Below, in pieces: positions 1-10,009 of a stretch of 64,000 bases of DNA (the stretch's first letter is position 1; the number at the start of each line of letters is the position of its first letter). This DNA is from Snodgrassella alvi. Its GTDB lineage: Bacteria; Pseudomonadota; Gammaproteobacteria; Burkholderiales; Neisseriaceae. Below the pieces are notes generated by a model. That model searched no databases and had not been told where the DNA came from. It saw only the letters and a list, made by a program, of their open reading frames with translations. The DNA is taken from assembly GCF_002777825.1 (NCBI RefSeq), contig NZ_MEIR01000081.1:1-64000 (forward strand), given 5' to 3'. The position numbers and the translations under genes are program-made.

Positions 1-16
1 GCCATTTTTTCTGCAT
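1..16 (-). CDS. DUF3304-type lipoprotein, partial (5' end only)
   Basis: The first 16 bases match the start of the two complete lipoprotein genes that follow at an exact 868-bp period. They encode only the first five residues (Met-Gln-Lys-Lys-Trp) of a third copy whose body lies off the left edge. The ribosome-binding region upstream (AAAGGCAG) is also the same as in the other copies. Confidence 0.7.
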
Positions 17-137
17 CTTTTCTGCCTTTCTTATTAGTTTCAAATTTAATAATATTTTCAATGCATTCTATTCTGCTATCTTATTACTACAGTCATCAAT
101 TTACATTGTTATGCGTCAATTTTTAGGGTGTTAATTA

Positions 138-884
138 TTATTTCTGGCTGCTCACTGGCAGCTTACCTTCGGCTTCTAACTGCTTGATATAGCGCGGCAG
201 AATTACCTGCGGAATTGTTTTGCGTTCCGCCTTAATCGCATCCAGCTTCGCCTTGTTTTTACGGTAATCTGCCATCGATTTTATACTCGGGCGCGGCGTG
301 CAGAGTTTCTTACTTTCGGCAAACTGTTTCCAGTACTCGCGCTGGCGTCCTTCCTCTACCGTGCCATAAGTAATAAATATCTGGTTGCATGGCAAAAAAT
401 GCACCGTAATATTATCTACCTTACCAAAATCATCACCCGCCGATGGCGGCGGCGGCAGCGGAATATCGGTAGAATAATATTCATTATAACTATCAATAAT
501 CCGCTTTTCTTTTTGATCTACATTTACGCCCGGTAAATCTAATCCTCTGGCTTGCCAGCCCGGATACGGTAATACTTTCCAGGAAATATGCATAGTCATC
601 CCCGGCGTCCATTTTGCCCGTAACGCGGCTGCACCACAGGTAGAGCCACCACCATAGCTTAATTTACCCACATCATAATCATCTACTCCCGGCGTATTCG
701 GAATACAGCCGCCGCCAATACTGCCGCCACTTATATTTTCATAATTGTATTCATATGCTTCTACCGGCGCGGCATACATGCGGTTTTTACCTGAGGTAAT
801 GCCTACAAAAGGCTCAAAGCGGTTTGCACAGCTTGTAAGCTGCAAAGCCGCCAGCAACGCCAGCCCTAGCCATTTTTTCTGCAT
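138..884 (-). CDS. DUF3304-type lipoprotein, probable type VI immunity protein (copy 2)
   Basis: A 248-residue predicted lipoprotein. The chosen start gives a short signal peptide ending in the lipobox Leu-Thr-Ser-Cys and has an AAAGG ribosome-binding site; a longer in-frame start 45 bases upstream would spoil the signal peptide. The middle carries a Gly-rich stretch, a Cys-Gly pair, the motif KWTPGMTMHISW and later ITVHFLP, the pattern I associate with DUF3304 proteins. Family knowledge: DUF3304 lipoproteins often sit beside Tle1-type (DUF2235) phospholipases and are thought to act as periplasmic immunity proteins. The truncated DUF2235 gene just upstream fits this. It is a tandem duplicate of the next copy and differs from it mainly in the middle third. 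Confidence 0.7.
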   Translation of the reverse strand: MQKKWLGLALLAALQLTSCANRFEPFVGITSGKNRMYAAPVEAYEYNYENISGGSIGGGCIPNTPGVDDYDVGKLSYGGGSTCGAAALRAKWTPGMTMHISWKVLPYPGWQARGLDLPGVNVDQKEKRIIDSYNEYYSTDIPLPPPPSAGDDFGKVDNITVHFLPCNQIFITYGTVEEGRQREYWKQFAESKKLCTPRPSIKSMADYRKNKAKLDAIKAERKTIPQVILPRYIKQLEAEGKLPVSSQK

Positions 885-1005
885 CTTTTCTGCCTTTCTT
901 ATTAGTTTCAAATTTAATAATATTTTCAATGCATTCTATTCTGCTATCTTATTACCATAGTCATCAATTTACATTGTTATGCGTCAATATTTAGAGTGTT
1001 AATTA

Positions 1006-1752
1006 TTATTTCTGGCTGCTCACTGGCAGCTTACCTTCGGCTTCTAACTGCTTGATATAGCGCGGCAGAATTACCTGCGGAATTGTTTTGCGTTCCGCCT
1101 TAATCGCATCCAGCTTCGCCTTGTTTTTACGGTAATCCGCCATCGATTTTATACTCGGGCGCGGCGTGCAGAGTTTCTTACTTTCGGCAAACTGTTTCCA
1201 GTACTCGCGCTGCTGCCCTTCCTCTATCGTGCCATACGTAATAAATATCTGGTTGCATGGCAAAAAATGTACCGTAATATTGGCCACCTTACCAAAATCA
1301 TCACCCGCCGATGGCGGCGGCGGCAGCGGAATATCGGTAGAATAATATTCATTATAACTATCAATAATCCGCTCTTCTTTTTGATCTACATTTACGCCCG
1401 GTAAATCTAATCCTCTGGCTTGCCAGCCCGGATACGGCAATAGCTCCCAGGAAATATGCATAGTCATCCCCGGCGTCCATTTTGCCCGCAATGCGGCCGC
1501 ACCACAGGTATTGCCACCACCATAGCGCATTTTGCCAACCTCATAGTCATCTACTCCCGGCGTACCTGGAATACAGCCGCCGCCGATACTGCCGCCATCC
1601 ATATTTTCATAGTTATATTCAATTGCTTCTACCGGCGCGGCATACATGCGGTTTTTACCTGAGGTAATGCCTACAAAAGGCTCAAAGCGGTTTGCACAGC
1701 TTGTAAGCTGCAAAGCCGCCAGCAGCGCCAGCCCTAGCCATTTTTTCTGCAT
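1006..1752 (-). CDS. DUF3304-type lipoprotein, probable type VI immunity protein (copy 1)
   Basis: The 248-residue tandem paralogue of the gene downstream, with the same signal peptide, lipobox Cys and ribosome-binding site. The two proteins differ at roughly a dozen positions, concentrated between residues 40 and 160 (for example Ile for Tyr, Met-Asp for Ile-Ser, Glu-Leu for Lys-Val), while both ends are essentially identical. This pattern could reflect altered immunity specificity or simple drift after a recent duplication. It is the copy nearest the truncated DUF2235 effector start, in effector-then-immunity order. Function is inferred from family and context only. Confidence 0.7.
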   Translation of the reverse strand: MQKKWLGLALLAALQLTSCANRFEPFVGITSGKNRMYAAPVEAIEYNYENMDGGSIGGGCIPGTPGVDDYEVGKMRYGGGNTCGAAALRAKWTPGMTMHISWELLPYPGWQARGLDLPGVNVDQKEERIIDSYNEYYSTDIPLPPPPSAGDDFGKVANITVHFLPCNQIFITYGTIEEGQQREYWKQFAESKKLCTPRPSIKSMADYRKNKAKLDAIKAERKTIPQVILPRYIKQLEAEGKLPVSSQK

Positions 1753-1913
1753 CTTTTCTGCCTTTCTTATTAGTTTCAAATTTAATAATATTTTCAATGC
1801 ATTCTATTCTGCTATCTTATTACTACAGTCATCAATTTACATTGTTATGCGTCAATTTTTAGAGTGTTAATTATTATTTCTGGCTGCTTAATGGTTAGCG
1901 CTTTATCGGTTGT

Positions 1914-2138
1914 TTAGTGATTATTGGTGCCGTCAAAGAAAAAGCTGATTTTAAGAATTTTCTGGCACGGCTTGGGGGCATTACGTGCCTTATAAAAGCA
2001 GTCGCCACGATTTTTCTGGATTGCCTCAATTGAGGCCGGCAGGCGCCCGCCCGCCTCAGTGGGAAATATTTTCGGCTTATGGGTTACCGGCCATTTGAAT
2101 TCAATACTTTTACCGGGCAATTTTAACCCTTTCATCAT
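1914..2138 (-). pseudogene. Truncated DUF2235 (Tle1-type phospholipase) remnant
   Basis: A 74-residue open frame ending in ISFFFDGTNNH followed at once by a stop. Phe-Phe-Asp-Gly-Thr-Asn-Asn is the hallmark N-terminal block of DUF2235 lipases, the Tle1 type VI secretion effector family, whose catalytic Gly-x-Ser-x-Gly lies further on and is absent here. The frame stops where the lipoprotein tandem repeat begins, so the body of the effector was probably removed by the event that duplicated the immunity genes. It lies upstream of the lipoproteins in the same orientation, as expected for a tle1-tli1 locus. Confidence 0.6.
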
Positions 2139-3124
2139 AATAAAAGATGCTATTAATAGTATTTAGTACACCGGTATTATCAGCTTATTAACACACCCAT
2201 AATTAAATCGCAAAATATCTCTGCTACGTTCAATAGCGCAGCCAGTTTTGACAAGCTGTTTTAGTATGATGAACAACACCGCCAATATTTTACTGCGCGG
2301 CTTTATTGTCTGATTTCCTTGCTATGGGTACGCTTTATATAGTGAACCATGGCTGAAGGTTTTTTTGCCTACGGCTCATACTGCCTGTCAGTCAATTTTT
2401 TCTTATGCTTGCCGGTATGTAAGTAGGCTTTTCAAAATTCATAGAATGAAAGGCTACCAACATGAAAGCAATCCAGTAGCTTGCCCAATGCTGTAAATTT
2501 CCGCATCTATCGCTAATATCCCAATCACAACCAATTGCAAGTAAAGCCAAAAATAAAACAAGTCAATGCTTGGCAGCTAGCAAAGCAATATAACAGCCAA
2601 TATCATCCTTGCGCCCAATAGCAAACCAATGTGGAAGTGCATAATAAACCAGCAATAACATATTGCCGCCGAACTAAGCAGCTACGCCGCCTTACAGCTT
2701 GATCAGGCCAGAGGGCTGGCTATTATTCAAGACAAAAATATAGCCCCACAGAAAAAGCTCAAATGCTCAAATAACATAATCTTAACACCAGTATCGAATA
2801 TTGTGGGAGTACCAGCTACAATATTGATTTTCTTAGCAGCATATCAGGCAAACTCCTGCTTGAATGCCTGCATATCCCCAGCCAAACCTTGCTACTGGAG
2901 AATCAGGACATGCTTCAATTTGTCGGTATACTCAATACACTGCTTGCCAGCCTGAAAACCAGTATTAGAACTATTGAAAGCAGCAGTAAGGTTGTTGTTG
3001 GTTGTTATCGTTAAGATACTTGTAGTTTGAATAAAAATGCCTATTTCTTTTTTAGTTATAGACATCTATTTAAATTAGAATATATACATAATATTACGTT
3101 TTCTTGGAATAATGAGATATTAAA
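2139..3124. other. About 1 kb without an intact gene
   Basis: No convincing complete gene on either strand. The right third holds a stretch that still looks coding on the + strand (listed separately). The remainder carries short broken frames and is probably decayed DNA of the adjacent effector locus. Confidence 0.5.
2676..3014 (+). pseudogene. Unidentified degenerate coding remnant
   Basis: From 2775 to the stop at 3012-3014 one frame is open for 79 codons without an ATG. It reads as a plausible amphipathic protein (Leu-rich, with LLLENQDMLQFVGILNTLL and then SIRTIES). Just upstream another frame has ALQLDQARGLAIIQDKN before a frame change near 2763. I do not recognise the family. The open, protein-like composition in two abutting frames suggests a gene broken by an indel rather than chance. 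Confidence 0.25.
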
Positions 3125-4870
3125 TTATAGGTATATGTCCATATTTAATAATTTTTTAGCCTTTATAAATTCAGATGATTTCAAAATTTTTTCTTCATCT
3201 AGTTCAATTATATTAGCTTTTTCCTTGAAACAATTAATTTCATTACAATCCATTGCACATAAAATAAGTTGAGCTTGGGGTGGAATTGTATTAATAAGAA
3301 AATTTAAAATATTTTTATAATTAAAATTAGCCTGTTCCTGTTGATTTGGTGTATCAATGATAATGGATGCAAAAACTTCATTTTCTGCTTCTTCTATCAA
3401 TTTCAGTACGGCCATATAATATGCGAGTAGTCCTCTAGTACTTTCAGCAGCGCCACCACTTCCATGCAGTTTGTTGTAATCTATAGGGGATTTAATTGGT
3501 TTTAAATTAACTCCTTTTGCATCCAGTTTGTCGATATAATCATTTAAATATTTTAAAAAATTATTATTTATGAAAAGACGTTGCTCTTTTGATAAAAGTT
3601 GTTTTTGTTTTTGGTTTAACCTTTCTATCTCTAATTCATTTTCTTCTGCTAGTAATAAACTATTAGCTCTGGCCTGTTGTACATGCTTTTCAACATTTTT
3701 GACTGTTAACATATCAAAGATGTTAATATCATCTATCCCAATACTTGATTTTTCTAAAACTAAGTCTTTCGAAATGTATTTGTTTCTTATTTGATTAATT
3801 TTGCTTCGAAGTATTGTAATTTTAATATTTTTGTCTGATAAATTTTTATCAATAAGCTCAATTTCTTTTTTTAAGGATTGAACTAATTTAATGGCTTGGT
3901 CTTTGTCTGCAAGAATAGAAGCTCTATAAGGAGAGGAATTATTATGGATTGTCCCGCATAACGGACATAAAAGCTCATCATCATTATGATATTCGATAGA
4001 GAATAAATAATCTTTTTCTAATTCGTCTACTGCTATATTAGCTAACTCTAACTGACTTAACAAATAGGCACGTTTTGTTTTATCTTTAGCTATTATATTA
4101 AATAATTCTTCTTGTTCGGCTTGAAGTTTAGATATATCTTCCGATACTTCTTTTTTTAAAATATCAAATTCTTCATTAGTTAAAGCTATAGTTTTGGAAG
4201 GTGTGGGAAAATATGTATTCACTATTTCAATGGCTGTATCAATTTTTTGTTGAATTTGTATTTGAGCTTTTTTTCCTTTTTTTTCTAGAGCAATTTCTTT
4301 CTGAATTGCAAAGTGTTCTGGCACTAGATATCCAGTGTGATATTGTATAATACTCTTTTGCCACTCTCTATATTGATTTAGGCTAGAAAAACCTATCCAT
4401 GTTTTAGACCAACTAGATTGCTGATCAATGTAAAAAGGTAAATAGTAAAAAGCTGGTGGAGGTGTCTCTAATATAAAGTCGTCTTCACCATTTTTCGTAC
4501 GTTGGGGTAAAAGAGCTCTAAAACCAACAATTTTAGCAAATTCTTCAGCATACTCCCCTGATATTTTTGAATATTTTTTTTGAGAATTATCAGGCCAATA
4601 TATTATTATGGTATTTTTATAACGTTCTATTCTAAAATTATTTTCTCCTATATTAAAATCAACACGGCAATGTACTTCGAGGTTCTTCCATGTTGGATCT
4701 AAATATGGCTCACACCCTAAAGTCCATACTAATAATTTAGCTAAAGTTGATTTACCAAAGCTATTATTCTTTGCTGTTATCAAATTCAGATGAGGATTGA
4801 ACTTGAACAGGTTTCCCAGTTTTTTTGACTTTGATATTACTACAAGTTGTTGGAATACTAAGTTTTTCAT
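3125..4870 (-). CDS. SMC/RecN-like zinc-hook ATPase, LmuB-like defence component
   Basis: A 581-residue ABC/SMC-type ATPase. Residues 33-42 form a Walker A loop (AKNNSFGKST, with Ala in place of the first Gly). Residues 190-440 are rich in Glu, Lys and Leu as in coiled coils and are interrupted by CPLC at 302-305, a zinc-hook motif. A signature-like GSGGAAE occurs at 470-476 and Walker B SIIIDTP at 502-508. It lies 38 bp downstream of the DUF4297 nuclease on the same strand, with AGGA before its ATG. A Cap4-type nuclease followed by a zinc-hook ATPase is the core of Lamassu (LmuA-LmuB) and of the ABC-3C group. Both genes are much more AT-rich than the neighbouring core genes, suggesting transfer. 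No LmuC-like small gene is seen. Confidence 0.65.
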   Translation of the reverse strand: MKNLVFQQLVVISKSKKLGNLFKFNPHLNLITAKNNSFGKSTLAKLLVWTLGCEPYLDPTWKNLEVHCRVDFNIGENNFRIERYKNTIIIYWPDNSQKKYSKISGEYAEEFAKIVGFRALLPQRTKNGEDDFILETPPPAFYYLPFYIDQQSSWSKTWIGFSSLNQYREWQKSIIQYHTGYLVPEHFAIQKEIALEKKGKKAQIQIQQKIDTAIEIVNTYFPTPSKTIALTNEEFDILKKEVSEDISKLQAEQEELFNIIAKDKTKRAYLLSQLELANIAVDELEKDYLFSIEYHNDDELLCPLCGTIHNNSSPYRASILADKDQAIKLVQSLKKEIELIDKNLSDKNIKITILRSKINQIRNKYISKDLVLEKSSIGIDDINIFDMLTVKNVEKHVQQARANSLLLAEENELEIERLNQKQKQLLSKEQRLFINNNFLKYLNDYIDKLDAKGVNLKPIKSPIDYNKLHGSGGAAESTRGLLAYYMAVLKLIEEAENEVFASIIIDTPNQQEQANFNYKNILNFLINTIPPQAQLILCAMDCNEINCFKEKANIIELDEEKILKSSEFIKAKKLLNMDIYL

Positions 4871-4908
4871 ATTGTTTTGTCCTTAGATTTCTTATAAGTA
4901 ATTTGTAA

Positions 4909-6030
4909 TTATCGATTGTAGGTTCTTTTTTCATAGATTTTATTTATCAATTCATAAGTTATCACTGCTAAAAGTTCGGTTCTATCTGTAAAATTATTTT
5001 TAATTGTTTGAGGTAAGTCATTTAATGTAGCTTCTATAAAGTCTTTAAATGAATAATTTTTAAATATTTGAAAATTATTGTCAATTACTTTTATAATCTC
5101 ATTTTTATTATTAACTGTATCAAGCGAACGTCCTATATGTATTGTATTCATATATCTGTCGAAGTCAAATCGGATATTTATTTTCTCTAATCTATTTAAT
5201 CCCAATTCTGGAATTAGCTCATTGAACGTTTGGATGAAACGTTCTTTATTAAAATCAGTATTCACCAAAATAATTTCTTGAACTTGAGAGTAGGTAATTC
5301 CTTGGGTTTTAATCATTTTTTCCCAATTTAAATAGTTATTTTGGTTTGTACCTTTACGATGTAAATCATCTATTATGGCTCTATAAATTGTAAGCGGTGA
5401 ACATTTTGAATTAGGATAAATTTTATCAATAAGATTTATTATTTTTCCTTTGGTTGTATCTTGAAAACTTATAGATGGAAGTTCTGGTATAACAAATCTT
5501 AATGATTGTGGTAATGGATAATCACCTAGCTCTTTATTAATAGCATCTTGAATTTTTTGTAAACAATTTTCATCAATGTCATTGATAGTAATAATATTTA
5601 ATTTATAACTTTTTTTTTCTTTTTTTAGATCTATCTTATATCCACAAGTTAAAACGAGATCCACATTTTTCAATCTTGAAATAAATGGTTTATCTTTTAT
5701 TCCAGAAAGCATTTTTCCCAATAATGAATTAGATTTATTAGAACCTTGTAATTTTACTAATTGTGTAGCTGTACATGGCGAAGAACTAATGCTTTTTACC
5801 TGAGTGAACTCAAATTCGGCATTTGTTATATCCGTTGAAGTAGCGAATAATACATCTTCATGTAACTCCATAAATATTACATAATCTTTGGATACCTCAT
5901 GTGCTTCAAGTATTCTGCATAAAGCCCAATGATACTGATATTCAAATTTTTCGAAAGTCAATGCACCAGCATTTTCGCGTTGTGGGCAAGCAAGAGGATT
6001 ATTTTCTGGTGCAGATTGTGATATATCCAA
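4909..6030 (-). CDS. DUF4297 (Cap4-type) nuclease, LmuA-like defence effector
   Basis: A 373-residue protein whose N-terminus matches DUF4297, a PD-(D/E)xK-type dsDNA endonuclease domain: FEYQYH at 29-34, Glu-x-x-Glu-Asp at 55-59 and Gln-Val-Lys at 77-79, the expected catalytic Lys. The C-terminal 290 residues are unassigned and may hold the sensing or ATPase-docking part. The start is TTG behind a strong GGGAGG site. The next in-frame Met (residue 54) would remove FEYQYH, so TTG is required. It is the first gene of a two-gene operon with the zinc-hook ATPase. Expected role: abortive DNA cleavage on phage or plasmid sensing (family knowledge); not shown here. Confidence 0.65.
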   Translation of the reverse strand: MDISQSAPENNPLACPQRENAGALTFEKFEYQYHWALCRILEAHEVSKDYVIFMELHEDVLFATSTDITNAEFEFTQVKSISSSPCTATQLVKLQGSNKSNSLLGKMLSGIKDKPFISRLKNVDLVLTCGYKIDLKKEKKSYKLNIITINDIDENCLQKIQDAINKELGDYPLPQSLRFVIPELPSISFQDTTKGKIINLIDKIYPNSKCSPLTIYRAIIDDLHRKGTNQNNYLNWEKMIKTQGITYSQVQEIILVNTDFNKERFIQTFNELIPELGLNRLEKINIRFDFDRYMNTIHIGRSLDTVNNKNEIIKVIDNNFQIFKNYSFKDFIEATLNDLPQTIKNNFTDRTELLAVITYELINKIYEKRTYNR

Positions 6031-6113
6031 TATAACCTCCCATATTTAAAATGAAAAATTAGTTAGCTATTTTATTAATATCAGTATATTAGATTAATTG
6101 ATTTATATTAATA

Positions 6114-6156
6114 AACAGTTAAATAAATTTTTATATGTAAAATTTATTTAACTGTT
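6114..6156. repeat. 18-bp-arm perfect inverted repeat
   Basis: Two perfectly complementary 18-base, AT-rich arms (6114-6131 and 6139-6156) enclose a 7-base loop. The structure lies 22 bp beyond the stop of the large oxidoreductase gene and about 85 bp upstream of the nuclease start, both on the - strand. It could end oxidoreductase transcription or mark the edge of the defence island. Confidence 0.6.
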
Positions 6157-6178
6157 ACATGCCACCTTAGTTAGGAAC

Positions 6179-9100
6179 TTACAACAACACTTTTTCAATC
6201 CCCCCATTACTGGCTTTCTGTACAAACTCTTCCTGCCAGTTTTCACCCAGGATATGCTTGGCCATTTCAATCACTACATAATCGGCCTTGGTATTGGTGT
6301 CATCGCTATAGCGGCTGAGTCCTTGCAGGCAGGCGGGGCAGCTGGTGAGGATTTTTACTGGTTCACCCTGCGGCAGTTTGGCTTTGCCTTTTTCGATTTC
6401 TTCCTGTTTACGGAAGCGTACTTGGGTGGCGATATCGGGGCGGTTGACGGCAAACATGCCGGATTCGCCGCAGCAGCGGTCGGACAGGGGGATGTTTTGT
6501 CCCATCAGTTCGTTAACTACTTTGACTGGCTGGGTGGTTTTGATGGGTGTATGGCAAGGGTCGTGATAGAGGTATTGCTGGCCTTGGATGCCGTCCAGTT
6601 TCAGGCCTTTTTCCAGCAGGTATTCGTGAATATCGATGATGCGGCAACCGGGGAAGATTTTGTCAAAGTGATAATCTGCGAGTTGGTCGTAGCAGGTGCC
6701 GCAGCTTACGACTACGGTTTTGATATCCAGATAGTTGAGGGTGTTGGCTACGCGGTGGAAGAGGACGCGGTTGTCCATGGTGATTTGGTCACCTTTGTCT
6801 TTGTTGCCGCCGGCAGTTTGTGGATAGCCGCAGCACAGGTAGCCGGGTGGTAGTACGGTTTGTACGCCAACATGCCACAGCATGGCTTGTGTGGCCAGAC
6901 CAATCTGGCTAAACAGGCGTTCGGAACCGCAGCCGGGGAAGTAGAATACGGCTTCGGCTTCTTCGCTTATCTGTGGATTGCGGATAATGGGTACGGTGGT
7001 GTTGTCTTCGATATTCAACAGTGCACGGGCGGTTTTGATCGGGACGTGGCGCGGTAATGGGCGGTTGATGAAGTGGACAACCTGTTCGCGGATTTCTGGT
7101 TTGCCGGTGGTGGCACGCGGGGCGGTTTTCTGGCGTTTGAGCCAGCCTAGGCTGAAGTGTTTGCCCATTTCATAGCCCCAGTTTTGCAGTCTGAAACCGG
7201 TTTTGATTACGCCCTGACGCAGGGCTTTGATGGTTCTGGGGTCGGTGGCGTTGAGAAAAGCCATGCCCATATATACGGTGGGGTTGAATTTCTTTTTGCC
7301 AGCTTTGCGCAGGTAGTTGCGCATGGCTACGGTTACGTCACCGAAGTCGATTTTTACTGGGCAGGGCTTGATGCAGCGGTGGCATACGGTGCAGTGGTCG
7401 GCCACGCTGTTAAGTTCGTCAAAGTGTTTCAGGGATACGCCGCGGCGGGTCTGTTCTTCGTACAGGAAAGCTTCGGTAAGCAGGCCTACGCCAAGGATTT
7501 TGTTGCGTGGGGAGTAGAGCAGGTTGGCGCGCGGTACGTGGGTGCTGCATACGGGTTTGCATTTGCCGCAGCGCAGGCAGTCTTTGATGGCATGGGCGAT
7601 TTTGCCTAGCTCGGACTGTTCCATAATCAGGGATTCTACGCCCAGCAGCTCGAAAGAAGGGGTGTAGGCTTTGTCGAGGTTGGCGCCGGGCATGAGTTTG
7701 CCGCGGTTGAAATGGCCGTGCGGGTCTACCTGCTGTTTGTAGTCCCAGTAGGGCTGCATTTCAGTTTCTGTTAGGTAGTCGATTTTGGTGATGCCGATAC
7801 CGTGTTCGCCGGAGATAACGCCGTTAAGGCTGCGCGCCAGTGCCATGATGCGGTCTACGGCGTGGTGGGCGGTTTGCAGCATGTCGTAGTCGTCGGAGTT
7901 GACTGGGATGTTGGTGTGGACGTTGCCATCACCGGCATGCATGTGCAGGGCAACGAAAACACGGCCGCGGATGATGTGGCGGTGGATTTGGTCGAGTTTT
8001 TCCAGGATGAGGGTATCGGTTTTGCCGCTGAATATTTCTGCCAGTGGCTGCATGATGTCGCGTTTTACGGATACACGCAGGTGGAAGTCGCGCATGGCGA
8101 TAAAGCAGCTTTGGTCGCCTGCCGGTTCGTTGTCTTCAAGTTTTTGCGGGAACTGTTTGAGGTAGTCGGCCAGCGGGGCATTAAGGTGGCTGAGCAGCCA
8201 TGTCCAGCGGGTTTGGATGCTGGTTACGTGATTTAGTGCATGCTGTTTGCGTGAACCAAGTAATTCGGTGCTGGGCAGGTCGGTATCGAGCTTGTCTACC
8301 GGTAGTTTGGTTTGCAGGTAGTCGATGATGGCGGCACACAAGGCTAGTTTGTTCTGGATGGACAGTTCGATGTTGATGCGTTCGATGCCATCGGAGTAGC
8401 TGCCAAGCTGTTCTAGCGGGATAACGACGTCTTCGTTGATTTTAAAGGCGTTGGTATGGCGGGCAATGGCGGCGGTGCGGGAACGGTCGAGCCAGAAGGT
8501 TTTGCGCGCTTCGGGGGTAACGGCGATAAAGCCTTCGCCACAGCGGGCGTTGGCTAGGCGCACGATATGTGCTGCGGCGGCCTGTACTTCGTTTTCGTCA
8601 TCGGCAACGATGTCGGCAAGTAATACCATTTTCGGGCGGCCTTTGCCAGCAGCTTTGGTGGCATAGCCGACGGCGCGCACGTAACGCCAGTCCAGATGCT
8701 CCAGCCCTGCCAGTTTGACGCTTGGGTGGTTGAGCATGTAGTTACGTACTTCGACGATGGACGGGGTGGCATTGGCTACGGTGCCGAAAAATTCCATACA
8801 TACGGTACGGGTATATTTGGGCATGCGATGCAGTACGAAGGCAGCAGAGGTAATGATGCCGTCAGTACCTTCTTTTTGCACTCCAGGCACGCCGGCAAGA
8901 AATTTGTCAGTAACGTCTTTGCCTAGGCCTACTTTGCGAAACCGCTGACCGGGTACTTCGAGGCGCTCGGTTTTGATAATGGAATAGCCGTCGTCATCTA
9001 GGGTGTGTATGTCGAAGATGGCGGTGGTTTCGTCGTGAATTTTGCCAAAGTTGTGGCGTATACGCTCGATTTTCAGCCATTGTCCCTGTGGGTTGACCAT

Positions 9101-10009
9101 TTTCCACCATGCCAGATTGTCGAGGGTTGTGCCCCATAGTACGGCTTTTTTACCACCGGCGTTCATGGCTACGTTGCCGCCGATACAGCATGCATCGGCG
9201 GAAGTGGGATCGACGGCAAATACCCAGCCGGCGGCGGTAGCTGCTTCTTCTACGCGGCGGGTAACGACGCCGGCACCGCAGGTAATTACGGGGTGCTTGC
9301 CTTCTAGTCCGGGCAGTTGTTGTAAGGCTACTGGGCTGTACTGGTCGAGTTTTTCGGTGTTGATTACGGCACTCATGGCATCCATGGGTATGGCGCCGCC
9401 TGTATAACCGGTGCCACCGCCACGCGGGATGATGGTGAGTTCAAGTTCAATCAGGGCGCGTACCAGTGGGGCAACTTCTTTTTCGTGGTCTGGATTGATA
9501 ACCACAAATGGGTATTCGATACGCCAGTCGGTGGCATCGGTAACATGGGTAACGCGTGCCAGCCCGTCAAACATGATGTTGTCTTTGTGGGTGATTTTGC
9601 GCAGGCGGTTGAATACCTGTTCGCGTTTGTTGCGGGTTTTGCCGAAGCTGCTGTCAAAAGCGTTGATGGCTTCTTCGGTGTTTTCTATCAGCACTGCCAC
9701 TTGCTGGTTGTTGTCGCGCCGTTTTTGGATTTCGTGCAGGCGGTGGCGCATTTCTTTAACCAGTGCCTGCTGGCGGTGCTGGTGTTCGAGCAGGTCATCG
9801 ATGAGGTAAGGATTGCGGATGACTGCCCAGATGTCGCCAAGTATTTCAAACAGCATGCGTGCGGAACGGCCGGTACGTCTGTGTTCACGCAGTTGTTGCA
9901 GTAAATCCCATGCATGGCTGCCGAGTAGGCGGATGACTATTTCCCGATCGGAATAGGAGGTGTAGTTATAGGGGATTTCGCGTATACGCTGATTGGCTTG
10001 TGTGCTCAT
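6179..10009 (-). CDS. FAD-linked oxidase/Fe-S oxidoreductase with N-terminal DUF3683
   Basis: A 1276-residue fusion. The N-terminus is DUF3683-like. A PCMH-type FAD-binding domain follows ([11 protein letters not shown] region and the conserved [10 protein letters not shown]), then the FAD-oxidase C-terminal domain with SGEHGIG. Two ferredoxin-type 4Fe-4S motifs lie near residues 806 and 872 ([22 protein letters not shown]), and a cysteine-rich CCG domain lies near residues 1055-1180 (CCGYPQ, CGTCYDQ, CCGESG). This is GlcD-type dehydrogenase plus GlcF/GlpC-type electron transfer in one chain, so a 2-hydroxyacid dehydrogenase feeding quinones is likely; the substrate is not evident. I placed the start at the MSTQANQR methionine because the conserved region begins there; 43 further codons are open upstream but look non-conserved. 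Confidence 0.85.
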   Translation of the reverse strand: MSTQANQRIREIPYNYTSYSDREIVIRLLGSHAWDLLQQLREHRRTGRSARMLFEILGDIWAVIRNPYLIDDLLEHQHRQQALVKEMRHRLHEIQKRRDNNQQVAVLIENTEEAINAFDSSFGKTRNKREQVFNRLRKITHKDNIMFDGLARVTHVTDATDWRIEYPFVVINPDHEKEVAPLVRALIELELTIIPRGGGTGYTGGAIPMDAMSAVINTEKLDQYSPVALQQLPGLEGKHPVITCGAGVVTRRVEEAATAAGWVFAVDPTSADACCIGGNVAMNAGGKKAVLWGTTLDNLAWWKMVNPQGQWLKIERIRHNFGKIHDETTAIFDIHTLDDDGYSIIKTERLEVPGQRFRKVGLGKDVTDKFLAGVPGVQKEGTDGIITSAAFVLHRMPKYTRTVCMEFFGTVANATPSIVEVRNYMLNHPSVKLAGLEHLDWRYVRAVGYATKAAGKGRPKMVLLADIVADDENEVQAAAAHIVRLANARCGEGFIAVTPEARKTFWLDRSRTAAIARHTNAFKINEDVVIPLEQLGSYSDGIERINIELSIQNKLALCAAIIDYLQTKLPVDKLDTDLPSTELLGSRKQHALNHVTSIQTRWTWLLSHLNAPLADYLKQFPQKLEDNEPAGDQSCFIAMRDFHLRVSVKRDIMQPLAEIFSGKTDTLILEKLDQIHRHIIRGRVFVALHMHAGDGNVHTNIPVNSDDYDMLQTAHHAVDRIMALARSLNGVISGEHGIGITKIDYLTETEMQPYWDYKQQVDPHGHFNRGKLMPGANLDKAYTPSFELLGVESLIMEQSELGKIAHAIKDCLRCGKCKPVCSTHVPRANLLYSPRNKILGVGLLTEAFLYEEQTRRGVSLKHFDELNSVADHCTVCHRCIKPCPVKIDFGDVTVAMRNYLRKAGKKKFNPTVYMGMAFLNATDPRTIKALRQGVIKTGFRLQNWGYEMGKHFSLGWLKRQKTAPRATTGKPEIREQVVHFINRPLPRHVPIKTARALLNIEDNTTVPIIRNPQISEEAEAVFYFPGCGSERLFSQIGLATQAMLWHVGVQTVLPPGYLCCGYPQTAGGNKDKGDQITMDNRVLFHRVANTLNYLDIKTVVVSCGTCYDQLADYHFDKIFPGCRIIDIHEYLLEKGLKLDGIQGQQYLYHDPCHTPIKTTQPVKVVNELMGQNIPLSDRCCGESGMFAVNRPDIATQVRFRKQEEIEKGKAKLPQGEPVKILTSCPACLQGLSRYSDDTNTKADYVVIEMAKHILGENWQEEFVQKASNGGIEKVLL

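Larger units (their letters stand above)
1..1889. repeat. 868-bp tandem repeat array of lipoprotein units
   Basis: The string around each lipoprotein start recurs at 1, 869 and 1737, an exact 868-bp period. Each unit holds a whole gene plus about 120 bp of intergenic DNA. The third repetition breaks off near 1889, shortly after the TTCTGGCTGCT that marks the gene's C-terminal end in the other units. At least three units exist, because the leftmost gene continues beyond the window. Confidence 0.9.

Noticed and set aside
2600-3014. VgrG-type spike gene remnant beside the DUF2235 relic
   Set aside because: The open frames do not show any motif I can place in VgrG; left as unidentified.
6254-8236. 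Several long + strand open frames opposite the large oxidoreductase gene
   Set aside because: They mirror the GC-rich codon pattern of the real - strand gene, have no ribosome-binding sites and encode low-complexity protein.
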